Below are positions 17,050-26,374 of a stretch of 64,000 nt of DNA, one piece after another. The notes under the pieces are model-generated. The model searched no databases, was not told the DNA's origin, and saw nothing but the letters and a program-made list of their open reading frames with translations. Position 1 is the stretch's first letter, and the number at the start of each line of letters is the position of its first letter. The position numbers and the translations under genes are program-made. Source of the DNA: Flavobacterium psychrotrophum (GTDB lineage Bacteria > Bacteroidota > Bacteroidia > Flavobacteriales > Flavobacteriaceae); assembly GCF_003403075.1 (NCBI RefSeq), contig NZ_CP031557.1, positions 1,426,001 through 1,490,000 on the forward strand, written 5' to 3'.

Positions 17050-17814
17050 TTAATTGTTTAGGGTAGTAAAACCACCATCTATAGGATAATCTACACCCGT
17101 AATAAATGCCGCCTCATTACTACATAAATATAGTGCGAGAGATGCTACCTCATCAGGTTTTGCCATGCGGCCTATAGGCTGGGTTTTAGAAAGTTTATCA
17201 AACATCTCAGCTATATTATCAGGATAATTTTTTTGAAGGAAACCATCTACAAACGGGGTATGCACCCGCGCCGGGGAAATAGAGTTGCACCTTATGTTTT
17301 CGCCTATATAATCTTTTGCCACGCTCATGGTCATGGCCTTAACTGCACCCTTAGCAGTGCTGTATGCAAAACGGTGCGGTATACCTACCAGTGCGGCAAT
17401 AGAAGCCATATTTATAATAACACCGCCGCCTGCAAGCCTTAACTGCGGTATTGCGGCATACAAAGTATTATAAACACCTTTTACATTAACACGCATTACC
17501 CTGTCAAAATCATCTTCGGGTGTTGTATCTGCCTTGCCAATGTGGGCTATGCCTGCGTTGTTTACTAATATATTTACAGGGCCTATGGCTTTAAAAGCCG
17601 CCAGGACTTCCTGCTGGTCTGCAACATCGCAAACCCTGATGAATGCTTTACCGCCAAAAGCCTCTATTTGAGAGAGTGTTGCGGCTGCATTTTCTGCACT
17701 GATCTCGAATATATAAACTTCGGCACCCTGCTTAGCGAGTAGTACGGCTATAGCCTGGCCAATGCCGCTGCCACCCCCGGTTACTACCGCTATTTTATTA
17801 TCTAATCTAAACAT
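17050..17814 (-). CDS. SDR-family 2-keto-3-deoxy-L-fuconate dehydrogenase-like enzyme
   Basis: A 254-aa classical short-chain dehydrogenase: TGGGSGIG (12-19), ILVNNAG, NMASIAALVG, then an intact YSTAKGAVKA (YxxxK) and VDYPIDGGF. LSKTQPIGRMAKPDEVA near the C-terminus is a stretch I associate with 2-keto-3-deoxy-L-fuconate 4-dehydrogenases. The predicted reaction is NAD-dependent oxidation of 2-keto-3-deoxy-L-fuconate to the 2,4-diketo acid cleaved by the FAH enzyme encoded 8 bases downstream. It lies about 50 bases after the dehydratase gene. Unlike SDR1 it has the full catalytic tetrad. Confidence 0.88.
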   Translation of the reverse strand: MFRLDNKIAVVTGGGSGIGQAIAVLLAKQGAEVYIFEISAENAAATLSQIEAFGGKAFIRVCDVADQQEVLAAFKAIGPVNILVNNAGIAHIGKADTTPEDDFDRVMRVNVKGVYNTLYAAIPQLRLAGGGVIINMASIAALVGIPHRFAYSTAKGAVKAMTMSVAKDYIGENIRCNSISPARVHTPFVDGFLQKNYPDNIAEMFDKLSKTQPIGRMAKPDEVASLALYLCSNEAAFITGVDYPIDGGFTTLNN

Positions 17815-17866
17815 TTTTATAGTCTAAAGGTTGAATTTTTTAAGTCTTAAAGCCCGAGCAGGATGT

Positions 17867-19507
17867 CTAAAGGCTTACCCCACGTTTCCACGGAATAAAA
17901 TCGTCCTGGTTAAGTTGCACTGCCTTGGGTATTTCTATACCGCTTGCTGCTTTAATGCAATATTCCAGTATATCTTCGCCCATTTCGGTAATTGTTTTTT
18001 CGCCATTTATAATAGCACCGGTATCAATATCTATTATATCTGCCATGCGTGCTGCAAGCGCCGAGTTTGTAGCTACTTTTATAGTAGGGCATATGGGGTT
18101 GCCGGTAGGTGTGCCCAAGCCTGTGGTGAACAGTATCAATGTGGCTCCTGCCGCAGCTTTACCTGTAGTAGCTTCTACATCGTTACCGGGTGTGCATACA
18201 AGGCTAAGGCCTGGTTTTGTAGCCGGTTCTGTATAATTAAGTACATCTACAACCGGCGATGAACCCGCTTTTTTTGCAGCCCCTGCCGATTTTATGGCAT
18301 CGGTTATTAACCCGTCTTTAATATTGCCCGGCGAAGGGTTCATAAAGAATCCCGAACCTGCCTGATGCGCAAGGGCATCATAATCGGTCATTAATTTTAT
18401 GAATTTTTCGGCAGTTTCTCTGTTTACAGAACGGTCTATCATTTCCTGCTCTACACCGCACAATTCAGGAAACTCAGCCAACAGTACTTTAGCACCCAGA
18501 CCTACAAGAAGATCTGCACAATGCCCCACAGCAGGATTAGCAGATATGCCACTAAAACCATCACTGCCACCACATTTTACACCTACTGTAAGCTTGCTTA
18601 ACGGTGCATCGGCACGTTCTGCCTTATTAGCTTCTATAAGGCCTATGAATGTTTGCCTTATTGCATCTTTTAGCATTTGCTCTTCGCTTACCGCGCGCTG
18701 CTGCTCAAATATAAGCAGCAGCTTATCAAAATCTGGATGAAGGGCAAAAAGGTCGTGTTTAAAACTATCAGCCTGTAAGTGCTGGCATCCAAGGCTTAAT
18801 ACCGTAACGCCCGCTACGTTAGGATGGTTTGCGTAAGCAATCAATAACCTGCTCAATACTTCAGAGTCCTGTCTTGTGCCACCACATCCACCTGTATGGT
18901 TAAGAAACTTTATGCCGTCTATGTTTTTAAACACACGTTCAGGGGCAGTAGCTGCCACCGGGCCCAGGCTTATAGTATTGATGTCTTCTCCGTTATTAAA
19001 AGCTTCTATAAGCTTATGGGTGAAGGATTTGTACTTATCATCTACGGCATATCCCAGTTCGCTATACAGCGATTCTTTAATAATATCAAGGTTGCGGTTT
19101 TCGCAAAAAACAGTAGGTATAAATAACCAGTAGTTGGCTGTACCTACCTGTCCGTTACTGCGGTGGTAACCTTTAAAAGTACGATTGTTATACTTGCTTA
19201 CATCCGGAGCCTGCCAGGTATAACTTACATCGCGGTAGGCGTAAGGTTCTGCGGCATGTTTGGTGTTTTCGGTACTCATGCGGGTGCCTTTTTGCACCGC
19301 GTACTGTACTTTGCCAACCAGCACACCGTACATTATTATTTCTTCGCCGGGCTCCATATCAGCCATAAAAAATTTATGCTTGGCAGGTATTGGCTCTGTT
19401 GTGGTATAATCAAGGCCATCATAATGTATTGTAGTGCCCGCAGCAATATCCTGTAAGGCTACAAGAACATTATCTGCCGGGTTAATTCTTAATACAATAT
19501 TCTTCAT
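17867..19507 (-). CDS. uxaA: UxaA-family altronate dehydratase (possible dual fuconate dehydratase)
   Basis: A 546-aa full-length UxaA: an N-terminal SAF-like domain (about 1-95) and the galactarate/altronate dehydratase domain. Landmarks are GYHRSNGQVGTANYW, HTGGCGGTRQDSE, VGVKCGGSDGFSGISANP and the signature TPGNDVEATTGKAAAGAT then GTPTGNPICPTIK. Fe2+-dependent UxaA converts D-altronate to 2-keto-3-deoxy-D-gluconate. The matching tagaturonate reductase, KdgK and aldolase are in the divergent operon. No enolase-type fuconate dehydratase is present, yet SDR2 and FAH need its product. D-altronate and L-fuconate have the same C2-C4 configuration, so one enzyme might serve both arms (inference). 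It is the second gene of the minus-strand operon, after fucP. Confidence 0.92.
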   Translation of the reverse strand: MKNIVLRINPADNVLVALQDIAAGTTIHYDGLDYTTTEPIPAKHKFFMADMEPGEEIIMYGVLVGKVQYAVQKGTRMSTENTKHAAEPYAYRDVSYTWQAPDVSKYNNRTFKGYHRSNGQVGTANYWLFIPTVFCENRNLDIIKESLYSELGYAVDDKYKSFTHKLIEAFNNGEDINTISLGPVAATAPERVFKNIDGIKFLNHTGGCGGTRQDSEVLSRLLIAYANHPNVAGVTVLSLGCQHLQADSFKHDLFALHPDFDKLLLIFEQQRAVSEEQMLKDAIRQTFIGLIEANKAERADAPLSKLTVGVKCGGSDGFSGISANPAVGHCADLLVGLGAKVLLAEFPELCGVEQEMIDRSVNRETAEKFIKLMTDYDALAHQAGSGFFMNPSPGNIKDGLITDAIKSAGAAKKAGSSPVVDVLNYTEPATKPGLSLVCTPGNDVEATTGKAAAGATLILFTTGLGTPTGNPICPTIKVATNSALAARMADIIDIDTGAIINGEKTITEMGEDILEYCIKAASGIEIPKAVQLNQDDFIPWKRGVSL

Positions 19508-19528
19508 AGAAAGGGGAGTGCTATTTAA

Positions 19529-20842
19529 TTAAAGTAAGTTATTGTTGGTATGGTTTTGCTGAGGTTGCCAGTATTTGGCGGCGTATAATAAAACAACCAG
19601 AAAACAAACGGCAGGTACGGCATAGCCATATTGTATGTTTCCTGTAAGGTCTGATATGTAACCAAGCCCTAATGGCAATAGTGCGCCGCCTACAATGCTC
19701 ATTACAATGAGTGATGAGCCAAGCTTTGTATCATGCCCCAGGCCGCTGATGCCCATAGAAAATATAGAAGGAAACATAACCGACATAAAAAATGATATGC
19801 CTATAAGAGCATAAACCGTTATCATGCCCGTGCCAAAAATAGCCAGGAAGCAAAGCCCTACATTTATAGAGGCGTATAGTATAAGTAGCTTGTTTGGCGC
19901 TATAAACTGCATAAAAAATGTACCTGCAAAACGCCCCAGCATAAAGGCGAGCCCGGCTGCCCCGGCATACCAGCTAGCCTGTAGCTGGCTAATACCCGCT
20001 GCGGTAGTAGCAAAGCGTATAAAAAAGCTTAAGATACATACCTGTGCGCCCACATAAAAAAACTGTGCAATTACAGCCCATTTAAGATGCTTGTGCTTTA
20101 GTATCTTACTTATAGATGCGCCATTGTTACTATCTGTACTTTCTTCTTCATGTTTAATATCAGGTAGTTTTACAACAGCAAATAGTACTATGATAATACA
20201 AATTATAATGCCTAAAACCAGGTAGGGGCCTTTAACACTGGCTGCTTCCTGTGCAAGGTATATTTGCCTGTCTGCAGGGAGCATAGCGTTAATTTGAGCT
20301 TCGGTATATTCGGTTCCTGAGAGTATAAATTTACCACCGATGATAGGAGCCATAAATGCTGCCAGGCCATTAAAAGACTGAGAGAAATTAAGCCTTCGCG
20401 TGGCCGTTTCAGGATCTCCTAAAATTGTTATGTAAGGATTAGCTGCCGTTTCAAGAAACGCTAATCCGCAGGCAATGATAAACAAGGCACCCAGAAAAAA
20501 TATGTATTGTTGTGTATTAGCAGCTGGAATAAAAAGGAAAGAACCTATGGCAAAAAATAGCAAGCCTACTATTATGCCGCTTTTATAACCATAACGCCGC
20601 ATAAAATATCCGGCAGGCAGGGCCATTACAAAGTAGGCTATGAATACAGAGAAGTCTACAAACGCAGTTTCAAGATCGTTTAGGGTAAATACTTTTTTAA
20701 GGTGCGGTATAAGTATAGGATCCAGGTTATGTATAAAGCCCCAAAAGAAAAACAGGCTGGTAACCAATATTAGAGGTATCAGGTAGTTGTTACCGGTACC
20801 CGACTTTTTGCTTACTGTAACCTTTGATGTAGCGTGATTCAT
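19529..20842 (-). CDS. fucP: FucP-family sugar:H+ symporter
   Basis: A 437-aa major-facilitator transporter of the FHS/FucP group with about 12 membrane segments. Family signatures are LFFFWGFIHNLDPILIPHLK, MALPAGYFMRRYGYKSGI, FLETAANPYITILG and RRLNFSQSFNG. E. coli FucP takes up L-fucose and also L-galactose and D-arabinose, which fits the two catabolic branches encoded here. It acts in the inner membrane after SusCD import and periplasmic hydrolysis. It is the first gene of the eight-gene minus-strand operon; 234 bases with no recognised element separate it from the AraC gene, which has the same orientation. Confidence 0.92.
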   Translation of the reverse strand: MNHATSKVTVSKKSGTGNNYLIPLILVTSLFFFWGFIHNLDPILIPHLKKVFTLNDLETAFVDFSVFIAYFVMALPAGYFMRRYGYKSGIIVGLLFFAIGSFLFIPAANTQQYIFFLGALFIIACGLAFLETAANPYITILGDPETATRRLNFSQSFNGLAAFMAPIIGGKFILSGTEYTEAQINAMLPADRQIYLAQEAASVKGPYLVLGIIICIIIVLFAVVKLPDIKHEEESTDSNNGASISKILKHKHLKWAVIAQFFYVGAQVCILSFFIRFATTAAGISQLQASWYAGAAGLAFMLGRFAGTFFMQFIAPNKLLILYASINVGLCFLAIFGTGMITVYALIGISFFMSVMFPSIFSMGISGLGHDTKLGSSLIVMSIVGGALLPLGLGYISDLTGNIQYGYAVPAVCFLVVLLYAAKYWQPQQNHTNNNLL

Positions 20843-21076
20843 TTTTTAGTTTATGATTTCTATATAAACATCTACTCTTTCTAAAACAGCATAAGATTAC
20901 TTTTTATGCTGCTTTAAGATGTCCTGAGATAAACTGTATTCATATCAGGTTACTATATCGATTGATGTTTTACAAAGTAATGTAAAAGCCGGAATTAAAA
21001 AATATGGGTAATTATTAAATTAGTAAGATATATTAACCTGTAATTATTTATAATAAAAAAAATAAGGTAATATTTT

Positions 21077-21943
21077 TTACTTATTGTAAATTTTTTGATA
21101 CTGCAAAGGCGTGTTGCCGGTTACGATTTTAAAGCATTCGTGAAAACTGGCAAAATTATTAAATCCTGATTCAAAGCATATTTCTTTTACACTCAGCGAA
21201 TTTTCTATGAGCATACGGCATGCGTTGCCTATCCTGATTTCATTTATAAAGCTGGAATAGGTTTTGCCCGTCTTTGCCTTAAAAAATTTGCAGAATGCCG
21301 GGCGGCTCATTTTAGCTACACCCGCTATTTCGTCAAGGTCAATGCGCCTTTTATAATGGTTTATGGTATGATTAAATATTGCCTGTATGCGGTCGCGCTC
21401 TACTTCCTGGTAATAGCCCTGAAAACCTACCGATGCTAAGTGTTCTTTTTTTTCTGTTTCAGAAATTACCAGCAGCGCATCCATAAGGTTAAGTATTTTG
21501 CGCCTGTCGTTACCGGTAACAATTTCTTCGATCAGGCAGCCCAGCCGTGTTCCGTGGCAATCGGTAAGCTGTATGCCCCTTTTAGACTTTTCTATTATGC
21601 GTTGCAAGTCTGTATTCTCGGGTAATTTTAAAAAATCAGCACCCCAAAACTGATTAGAAAAATGTATTACATAAACCTCTATCGGGTTATCCTCTATGTT
21701 TTCAAAATACTTGGCTGAATACTGCCAGTAGTGTGGCAGGTTACTTCCCACAATTATTATGTTGCCGTCTTTAAAAGGGCGAATGTCATCACCCACAAAC
21801 TGGGTACCGTCACCTTTTTTTACATATATAATTTCAAGCTCGGTATGGTAGTGCCATATATTATTAATATCCGGCGCTCTGTCTACCCTTGCACTAAATG
21901 AGCGCGATGAACTTGATGGTATTTTTAATAAAAAAGGTTTCAC
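21077..21943 (-). CDS. AraC-family regulator, likely controlling the sugar locus
   Basis: A 288-aa regulator with an N-terminal cupin (WHYHTELEIIYVKKGDG, LPHYWQYS) and a C-terminal double helix-turn-helix (about 190-288: IDLDEIAGVAKMSRPAFCK and the second HTH VKEICFESGFNNFASFHECF, ending GNTPLQYQK). I chose the GTG at 21943, giving a KPFLLKIP N-terminus after the initiator as in many Bacteroidota AraC proteins. The TTG at 21964 would add seven residues, and an in-frame stop precedes it. It is divergent from the Zn-dehydrogenase operon across 282 bases. An intracellular sugar or sugar acid is the probable ligand (inference). Confidence 0.9.
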   Translation of the reverse strand: MKPFLLKIPSSSSRSFSARVDRAPDINNIWHYHTELEIIYVKKGDGTQFVGDDIRPFKDGNIIIVGSNLPHYWQYSAKYFENIEDNPIEVYVIHFSNQFWGADFLKLPENTDLQRIIEKSKRGIQLTDCHGTRLGCLIEEIVTGNDRRKILNLMDALLVISETEKKEHLASVGFQGYYQEVERDRIQAIFNHTINHYKRRIDLDEIAGVAKMSRPAFCKFFKAKTGKTYSSFINEIRIGNACRMLIENSLSVKEICFESGFNNFASFHECFKIVTGNTPLQYQKIYNK

Positions 21944-22225
21944 TATTTTTTCAATTTTAATCAAAACTAATGTTTTTTATTTAATACTTGGGTACTGTAT
22001 CGTAGTAGTTTGATAATAAAGCTTAATAATTGGAAAATAGGGTAAAGTTTTATGATTTTCAATTGCTATTACTTTGTACTTACATTTTAGAACTTATTAC
22101 AGCGTTAAAACGCTAACAGAGGTATGGCTTTCTTTAAATTAAGCATGCTACATAACAGGTGGCTGTCAGGCTGCTGAAACCTAACCAGTATTCCAATAAT
22201 AATTTATAGCACAAATTAGTATTCC

Positions 22226-23245
22226 ATGAAATACATAGTATGCGAGGAGCCTTACAGGCTACTGATAAAGCACAAACCCATGCCGGAATTACAGCCGGGT
22301 GAGGTACTGCTTAAACTTAAAAAAGCCGGTGTGTGCGGTACAGACCTTCATGCTTATGAGGGGACCCAGCCTTTTTTTGAATATCCAAGAATATTAGGCC
22401 ATGAGCTTGCTGCCGAATATGTGGCAGGAAATAGTAACCGATTTAATGCAGGGGACAGGGTTACCGTTTTGCCTTACTTTAATTGTGGTACGTGTGTAGC
22501 CTGCCGCAATGGGCATACTAACTGCTGTGAGAAGATGAACGTTTTTGGGGTACATACAGATGGTGGTATGTGCGAATATATTACCCTGCCCGAAGCTTAT
22601 GTTATAAATGGACAGGGACTATCTTATGATGAACTTGTTGTGGTAGAGCCTCTTGCCATTGCAGCCCATGGCATAAAAAGGGCTGGTGTAACTGCAACCG
22701 ATACAGTACTTGTTATGGGTATAGGCCCCATAGGTGCCGGGCTTATAGCATTTGCTAAAATAGCCGGCGCTAAGAAAATTATTGCTATGGATGTTAATAA
22801 TTACAGGCTGGGCTATGCAAAAAATGAGCAGGGTGCCGATGCCGTTATTAATCCGCTGGAGGAGGATGTAATTTCGCGGCTGCGCGAAATTACCGATGGT
22901 GATATGCCTACAGTAGTGATAGATGCTACCGGTAATAAAAATGTAATGAATGATGCTTTTAAGTATATGGCCCATAGCGGCAGGTATGTGCTTGTGGGCT
23001 TACAAAAAGAGCCGCTAACGTTTAGCCATCCTGAATTTCATAAGCGCGAATCTACTCTTATGAGCAGCCGTAATGCTACAAAGGCAGATTTTGATTTTGT
23101 AATAACGGCTATTAAATCGGGTAACATAGATGTTACTACATATATAACGCACAGGCTCAGCTTTGACAGCCTGGCCGAAAATTTTGAAACCCTTATGGAT
23201 AGTAGCAGGAACGTATTAAAAGCCGTAATAGAGTTCGATGCGTAA
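22226..23245 (+). CDS. zinc-dependent dehydrogenase, probably L-galactonate 5-dehydrogenase
   Basis: A 339-aa medium-chain alcohol/polyol dehydrogenase. The catalytic-zinc site is C37 with GHE (H59, E60). The structural-zinc cluster C87, C90, C93, C100 lies in CGTCVACRNGHTNC. The Rossmann fold shows VMGIGPIGAGLIAFAK. It resembles the RspB/LgoD group, in which LgoD (YjjN) oxidises L-galactonate to tagaturonate. This fits the operon: kdgK follows with an 8-base overlap, then the aldolase and the tagaturonate reductase. With no uronate isomerase (UxaC) in the window, this enzyme would supply tagaturonate. The sequence alone does not exclude other sugar acids or polyols. Confidence 0.85.
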   Translation: MKYIVCEEPYRLLIKHKPMPELQPGEVLLKLKKAGVCGTDLHAYEGTQPFFEYPRILGHELAAEYVAGNSNRFNAGDRVTVLPYFNCGTCVACRNGHTNCCEKMNVFGVHTDGGMCEYITLPEAYVINGQGLSYDELVVVEPLAIAAHGIKRAGVTATDTVLVMGIGPIGAGLIAFAKIAGAKKIIAMDVNNYRLGYAKNEQGADAVINPLEEDVISRLREITDGDMPTVVIDATGNKNVMNDAFKYMAHSGRYVLVGLQKEPLTFSHPEFHKRESTLMSSRNATKADFDFVITAIKSGNIDVTTYITHRLSFDSLAENFETLMDSSRNVLKAVIEFDA

Positions 23246-24245
23246 GGTAATTACTTTTGGCGAGGTACTTATGAGGCTTTCGCCACCGGGCAGTTATAAA
23301 CTACAACAGGTTTACTCGTTAGATTATTACTTTGGGGGTACCGAGATGAATGTTAGCGCCGGGCTGTCTATGCTGGGGCTAACAGTACAGCACATTACCT
23401 GCCTGCCAGAGGATATGACAGGCGATGCCGCGCTATCTGTTATGCGTGGTTATGGCATAGATACTTCGGCAGTTGTAAGGAATGACCATCCTATAGGCTT
23501 ATATTTTTATGAAGCAGGATCAGAATTTCGTTCCGGTAACATTAGTTACAACAGGCAGCACAGCGCTTTTTCTAAAATAACGCCAGCGGCTGTTGACTGG
23601 GAAACCGTTTTAAAAGATACCGCAATTTTTCACTGGACGGGAATAACGCCTGCCATTTCAGAGGGGACTTATAAAACATTGCTTGAAGGGCTCAAAATTG
23701 CCCGAAATAAAAATATAGTGGTTACAGCCGATCCTGTTTTTCGTAAAAACCTATGGAATTATGGGCGTGATAGCAAAGAAGTTATTAGCGAGCTATTGCA
23801 ATATACAACCGTATTTATAGGCGGTCCTGCCGAGATAAACGAAATTCTGGATAGATCAGAACCGGCAGATAAAGAGAGTTTTATTTCGGCCTCAGAAGAA
23901 TTGATGAAAGCCTATCCTGATATTACTATGGTTGTAGATAAAGTAAGGGTGGGTAGCGATGCATCTGCACAAAAAATCTACGCACGGTGCTGGACCAATA
24001 GCCAGTACATACAAACGGATGCAATTACAATAAACACAATTACAGACCGTATAGGCACGGGCGATGCTTTTGCTGCCGGGCTTATATACATACTGCACCA
24101 GGACGGAGATGTTTACGAAGCTTTACAATTTGCATTGGCTTCCTGCGCGTTAAAGCATGGTATTTTGGGGGATGTAAACCTTGCTACTGTCACAGAGATT
24201 ACCGCTCTGGCAAAAGGAAGTTTTTCCGGGAGAATTAACAGATAA
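23238..24245 (+). CDS. kdgK: 2-keto-3-deoxygluconate kinase (PfkB family)
   Basis: A 335-aa ribokinase-family sugar kinase. The N-terminal GEVLMRLSPPG and the substrate loop YYFGGTEMNVSAGLSMLG are typical of KdgK. The C-terminal DRIGTGDAFAAGLIY contains the catalytic base Asp276 and the anion hole. It phosphorylates 2-keto-3-deoxy-D-gluconate, the product of UxaA, to KDPG. It overlaps the dehydrogenase gene by 8 bases and is 5 bases from the aldolase gene, so the four genes are one tightly coupled operon. Confidence 0.9.
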   Translation: MRKVITFGEVLMRLSPPGSYKLQQVYSLDYYFGGTEMNVSAGLSMLGLTVQHITCLPEDMTGDAALSVMRGYGIDTSAVVRNDHPIGLYFYEAGSEFRSGNISYNRQHSAFSKITPAAVDWETVLKDTAIFHWTGITPAISEGTYKTLLEGLKIARNKNIVVTADPVFRKNLWNYGRDSKEVISELLQYTTVFIGGPAEINEILDRSEPADKESFISASEELMKAYPDITMVVDKVRVGSDASAQKIYARCWTNSQYIQTDAITINTITDRIGTGDAFAAGLIYILHQDGDVYEALQFALASCALKHGILGDVNLATVTEITALAKGSFSGRINR

Positions 24246-24250
24246 TATTT

Positions 24251-24928
24251 ATGGGGCAATTTACTAAAATACAAGTGCTTTTAGCACTTAAAGAAACGGC
24301 TATTATACCTGTTTTTAACCATATGGATGTAACTGTTTGTAAGGAAATTATACAAGCCTGCTACACTGCAGGTATACGTGTGTTTGAGTTTACAAACCGT
24401 GGCGATAGTGCTTTACAGGTATTTACAGCCGTACATGCGTATACTAAAAAGCACATGCCGGAAATGATACTTGGTGTAGGGTCTGTAACAGATGCTGTAT
24501 CTGCGGCATTGTATACATCGGCAGGTGCCGAATTTATAGTATCTCCTTTATTTAATAGCGAGATAGCGCGTTTTTGTAATGGCAGGCAGATAGTATGGAT
24601 ACCCGGTTGCGGTACAGTTACCGAAATAGCTACAGCACAGGAAGCCGGCTCTTGCATCGTAAAGATTTTTCCTGCGGAACAGCTGGGCGGCCCAGCATTT
24701 ATAAAAGCTGTAAAAGGGCCTATGCCCTGGACTAATATTATGGCTACCGGTGGCATAACGCTCGATGCCGAAGAACTACAACAATGGTTTAAGGCAGGTG
24801 TTTACTGTGTGGGTTTTGGTTCTTCGGTATTCAAAACTTTACCCGATGGCAGTTATGATTATCAGCAAATTGAGGCTGAGCTAAGCCAGGCCGTAAACAT
24901 AGTAAAATCGCTTTCAATTAATATGTAG
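24251..24928 (+). CDS. KDPG/KHG class I aldolase
   Basis: A 225-aa TIM-barrel aldolase that splits 2-keto-3-deoxy-6-phosphogluconate to pyruvate and glyceraldehyde-3-phosphate. Residues Glu46 (GIRVFEFTNRG) and Schiff-base Lys138 (CIVKIFPAEQLGG) are in place, and the phosphate-binding loop NIMATGGI follows. It completes the KDG branch after KdgK. The UxaB gene begins 3 bases after its stop. Confidence 0.9.
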   Translation: MGQFTKIQVLLALKETAIIPVFNHMDVTVCKEIIQACYTAGIRVFEFTNRGDSALQVFTAVHAYTKKHMPEMILGVGSVTDAVSAALYTSAGAEFIVSPLFNSEIARFCNGRQIVWIPGCGTVTEIATAQEAGSCIVKIFPAEQLGGPAFIKAVKGPMPWTNIMATGGITLDAEELQQWFKAGVYCVGFGSSVFKTLPDGSYDYQQIEAELSQAVNIVKSLSINM

Positions 24929-24931
24929 CAA

Positions 24932-26374
24932 ATGAAAACATTAAACCGCTCTGTAATAAATGCAAAAGAGTTACCTGTAAAAATAATACAGTTTGGCGAT
25001 GGTAATTTTTTGCGTGGTTTTGCAGATTATATTGTTGACTGCCTTAATAAAAATGGGTTTAACGGCGGCGTGGCTGTTATAAAAAACAGGCCGGGGTCGG
25101 GATTAGAAACGTTACAGCGGCAAGAGGGACTTTTTACTCTCTTTACACAAGGTGTAAAAGATGGTGTAACAATCGATAAAAATCAGGTAATTACCTGTAT
25201 ACAGACTGCTGTAAATCCTTATGAAAATTACGACGATTTCTTAAAACTTGCCGAAGGGGAAGAACTGAAATTTATATTTTCTAACACTACCGAAAACGGT
25301 ATTGCATTTGACGAGGACGATAATTTTTTAGAAAGGCAGCCGCATAAAAGCTTTCCAGCAAAATTAACTGCCTTGCTGTACAAACGATATCTGCACTTTA
25401 ATGGCGATGAGCATAAAGGACTCATAATTTTACCCTGCGAACTAATAGAGAATAATGGAGATACGCTTAAAGATATAGTATTACAGTATGCTCATTTATG
25501 GCAGCTGGATACTGCATTTATAAATTGGGTTATTACCTGCAATACATTTTGTAATACCCTTGTAGATCGCATCGTATCGGGTTTTCCTAAAGATAATCCT
25601 GAAGCGTATATGGCTCAGCTTAATTATTATGATGCCCTTGCTACTGTTTGCGAACCCTATCTTTTATGGGTAATTGAAGGAGATGATGCCCTTGTTGCAA
25701 AATTGCCGTTTACCGGTATTGATGAGAATATTATTGTAGTGCCAGATCTTACACCTTACCGTACACAAAAGGTAATGGTGTTAAATGGTGCACATACCAT
25801 ACTGGCACAGATAGGCCGTCTGTTAGGTATTACAACGGTTAAAGAAAGTATGGAAAACCGTTTCTGTATAGATTTTGTTTTGCAAACGTTGCACAATGAA
25901 ATATTGCCTATAATACTCTTGCCCGAAGAAACCCGCCTGAAGTACACAAAACAGGTGCTGGACCGTTTTAACAATCCTTATTTAAAGCATTATTTATCAG
26001 ATATTTCTCTTAACTCCATTTCTAAATTTGAAGCGAGGCTTATTCCGGTTATAAGAGATTACTATACATTAAACCAGGTCTTACCATTACGTCTTACGTA
26101 TGCTTTTGCCTGTCTGATAAGAATTTATAAAGGTAACTGGCAGGGCCGGGAAATACTGCGCCGGGATGACGATGCCATAATCAATTTTTTTAATACCGCA
26201 TGGAAACAGTACAGTACAGCTGAGGTTTGCCGCTTTATTTTATCTGATGTAAGGTTTAAATCTCTGGCAGATGAGTTACCCGGGTTTTATGAAATGGTAG
26301 TATCAGCCTTAGATAATTTAGAAGTTCATGGAGTAGAAAATGGATTTGACATTTTTTATAGAACCCATGAATAA
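24932..26374 (+). CDS. uxaB: tagaturonate reductase (altronate oxidoreductase)
   Basis: A 480-aa polyol-dehydrogenase-family protein of the mannitol/fructuronate/tagaturonate reductase group. The N-terminal IIQFGDGNFLRGFADY is the NAD-binding loop. C-terminal landmarks are KVMVLNGAHTILAQIG and RFNNPYLKHYLSDIS; the conserved Lys-Asn-His set is partly visible in KVMVLNGAH. It reduces tagaturonate to D-altronate, the UxaA substrate. Last gene of the four-gene catabolic cluster; 345 bases with an attenuator-like hairpin separate it from susC. Confidence 0.92.
   Translation: MKTLNRSVINAKELPVKIIQFGDGNFLRGFADYIVDCLNKNGFNGGVAVIKNRPGSGLETLQRQEGLFTLFTQGVKDGVTIDKNQVITCIQTAVNPYENYDDFLKLAEGEELKFIFSNTTENGIAFDEDDNFLERQPHKSFPAKLTALLYKRYLHFNGDEHKGLIILPCELIENNGDTLKDIVLQYAHLWQLDTAFINWVITCNTFCNTLVDRIVSGFPKDNPEAYMAQLNYYDALATVCEPYLLWVIEGDDALVAKLPFTGIDENIIVVPDLTPYRTQKVMVLNGAHTILAQIGRLLGITTVKESMENRFCIDFVLQTLHNEILPIILLPEETRLKYTKQVLDRFNNPYLKHYLSDISLNSISKFEARLIPVIRDYYTLNQVLPLRLTYAFACLIRIYKGNWQGREILRRDDDAIINFFNTAWKQYSTAEVCRFILSDVRFKSLADELPGFYEMVVSALDNLEVHGVENGFDIFYRTHE

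Noticed and set aside
17831..18262. 143-codon ORF antisense to uxaA
   Set aside because: Cys/Tyr-rich translation with no domain or signal, fully antisense to a clear UxaA; a shadow frame.
21944..21964. TTG start for the AraC gene
   Set aside because: The GTG at 21943 gives the usual short KPFLLKIP-type N-terminus; TTG is a rarer start and adds seven residues not typical of the family.
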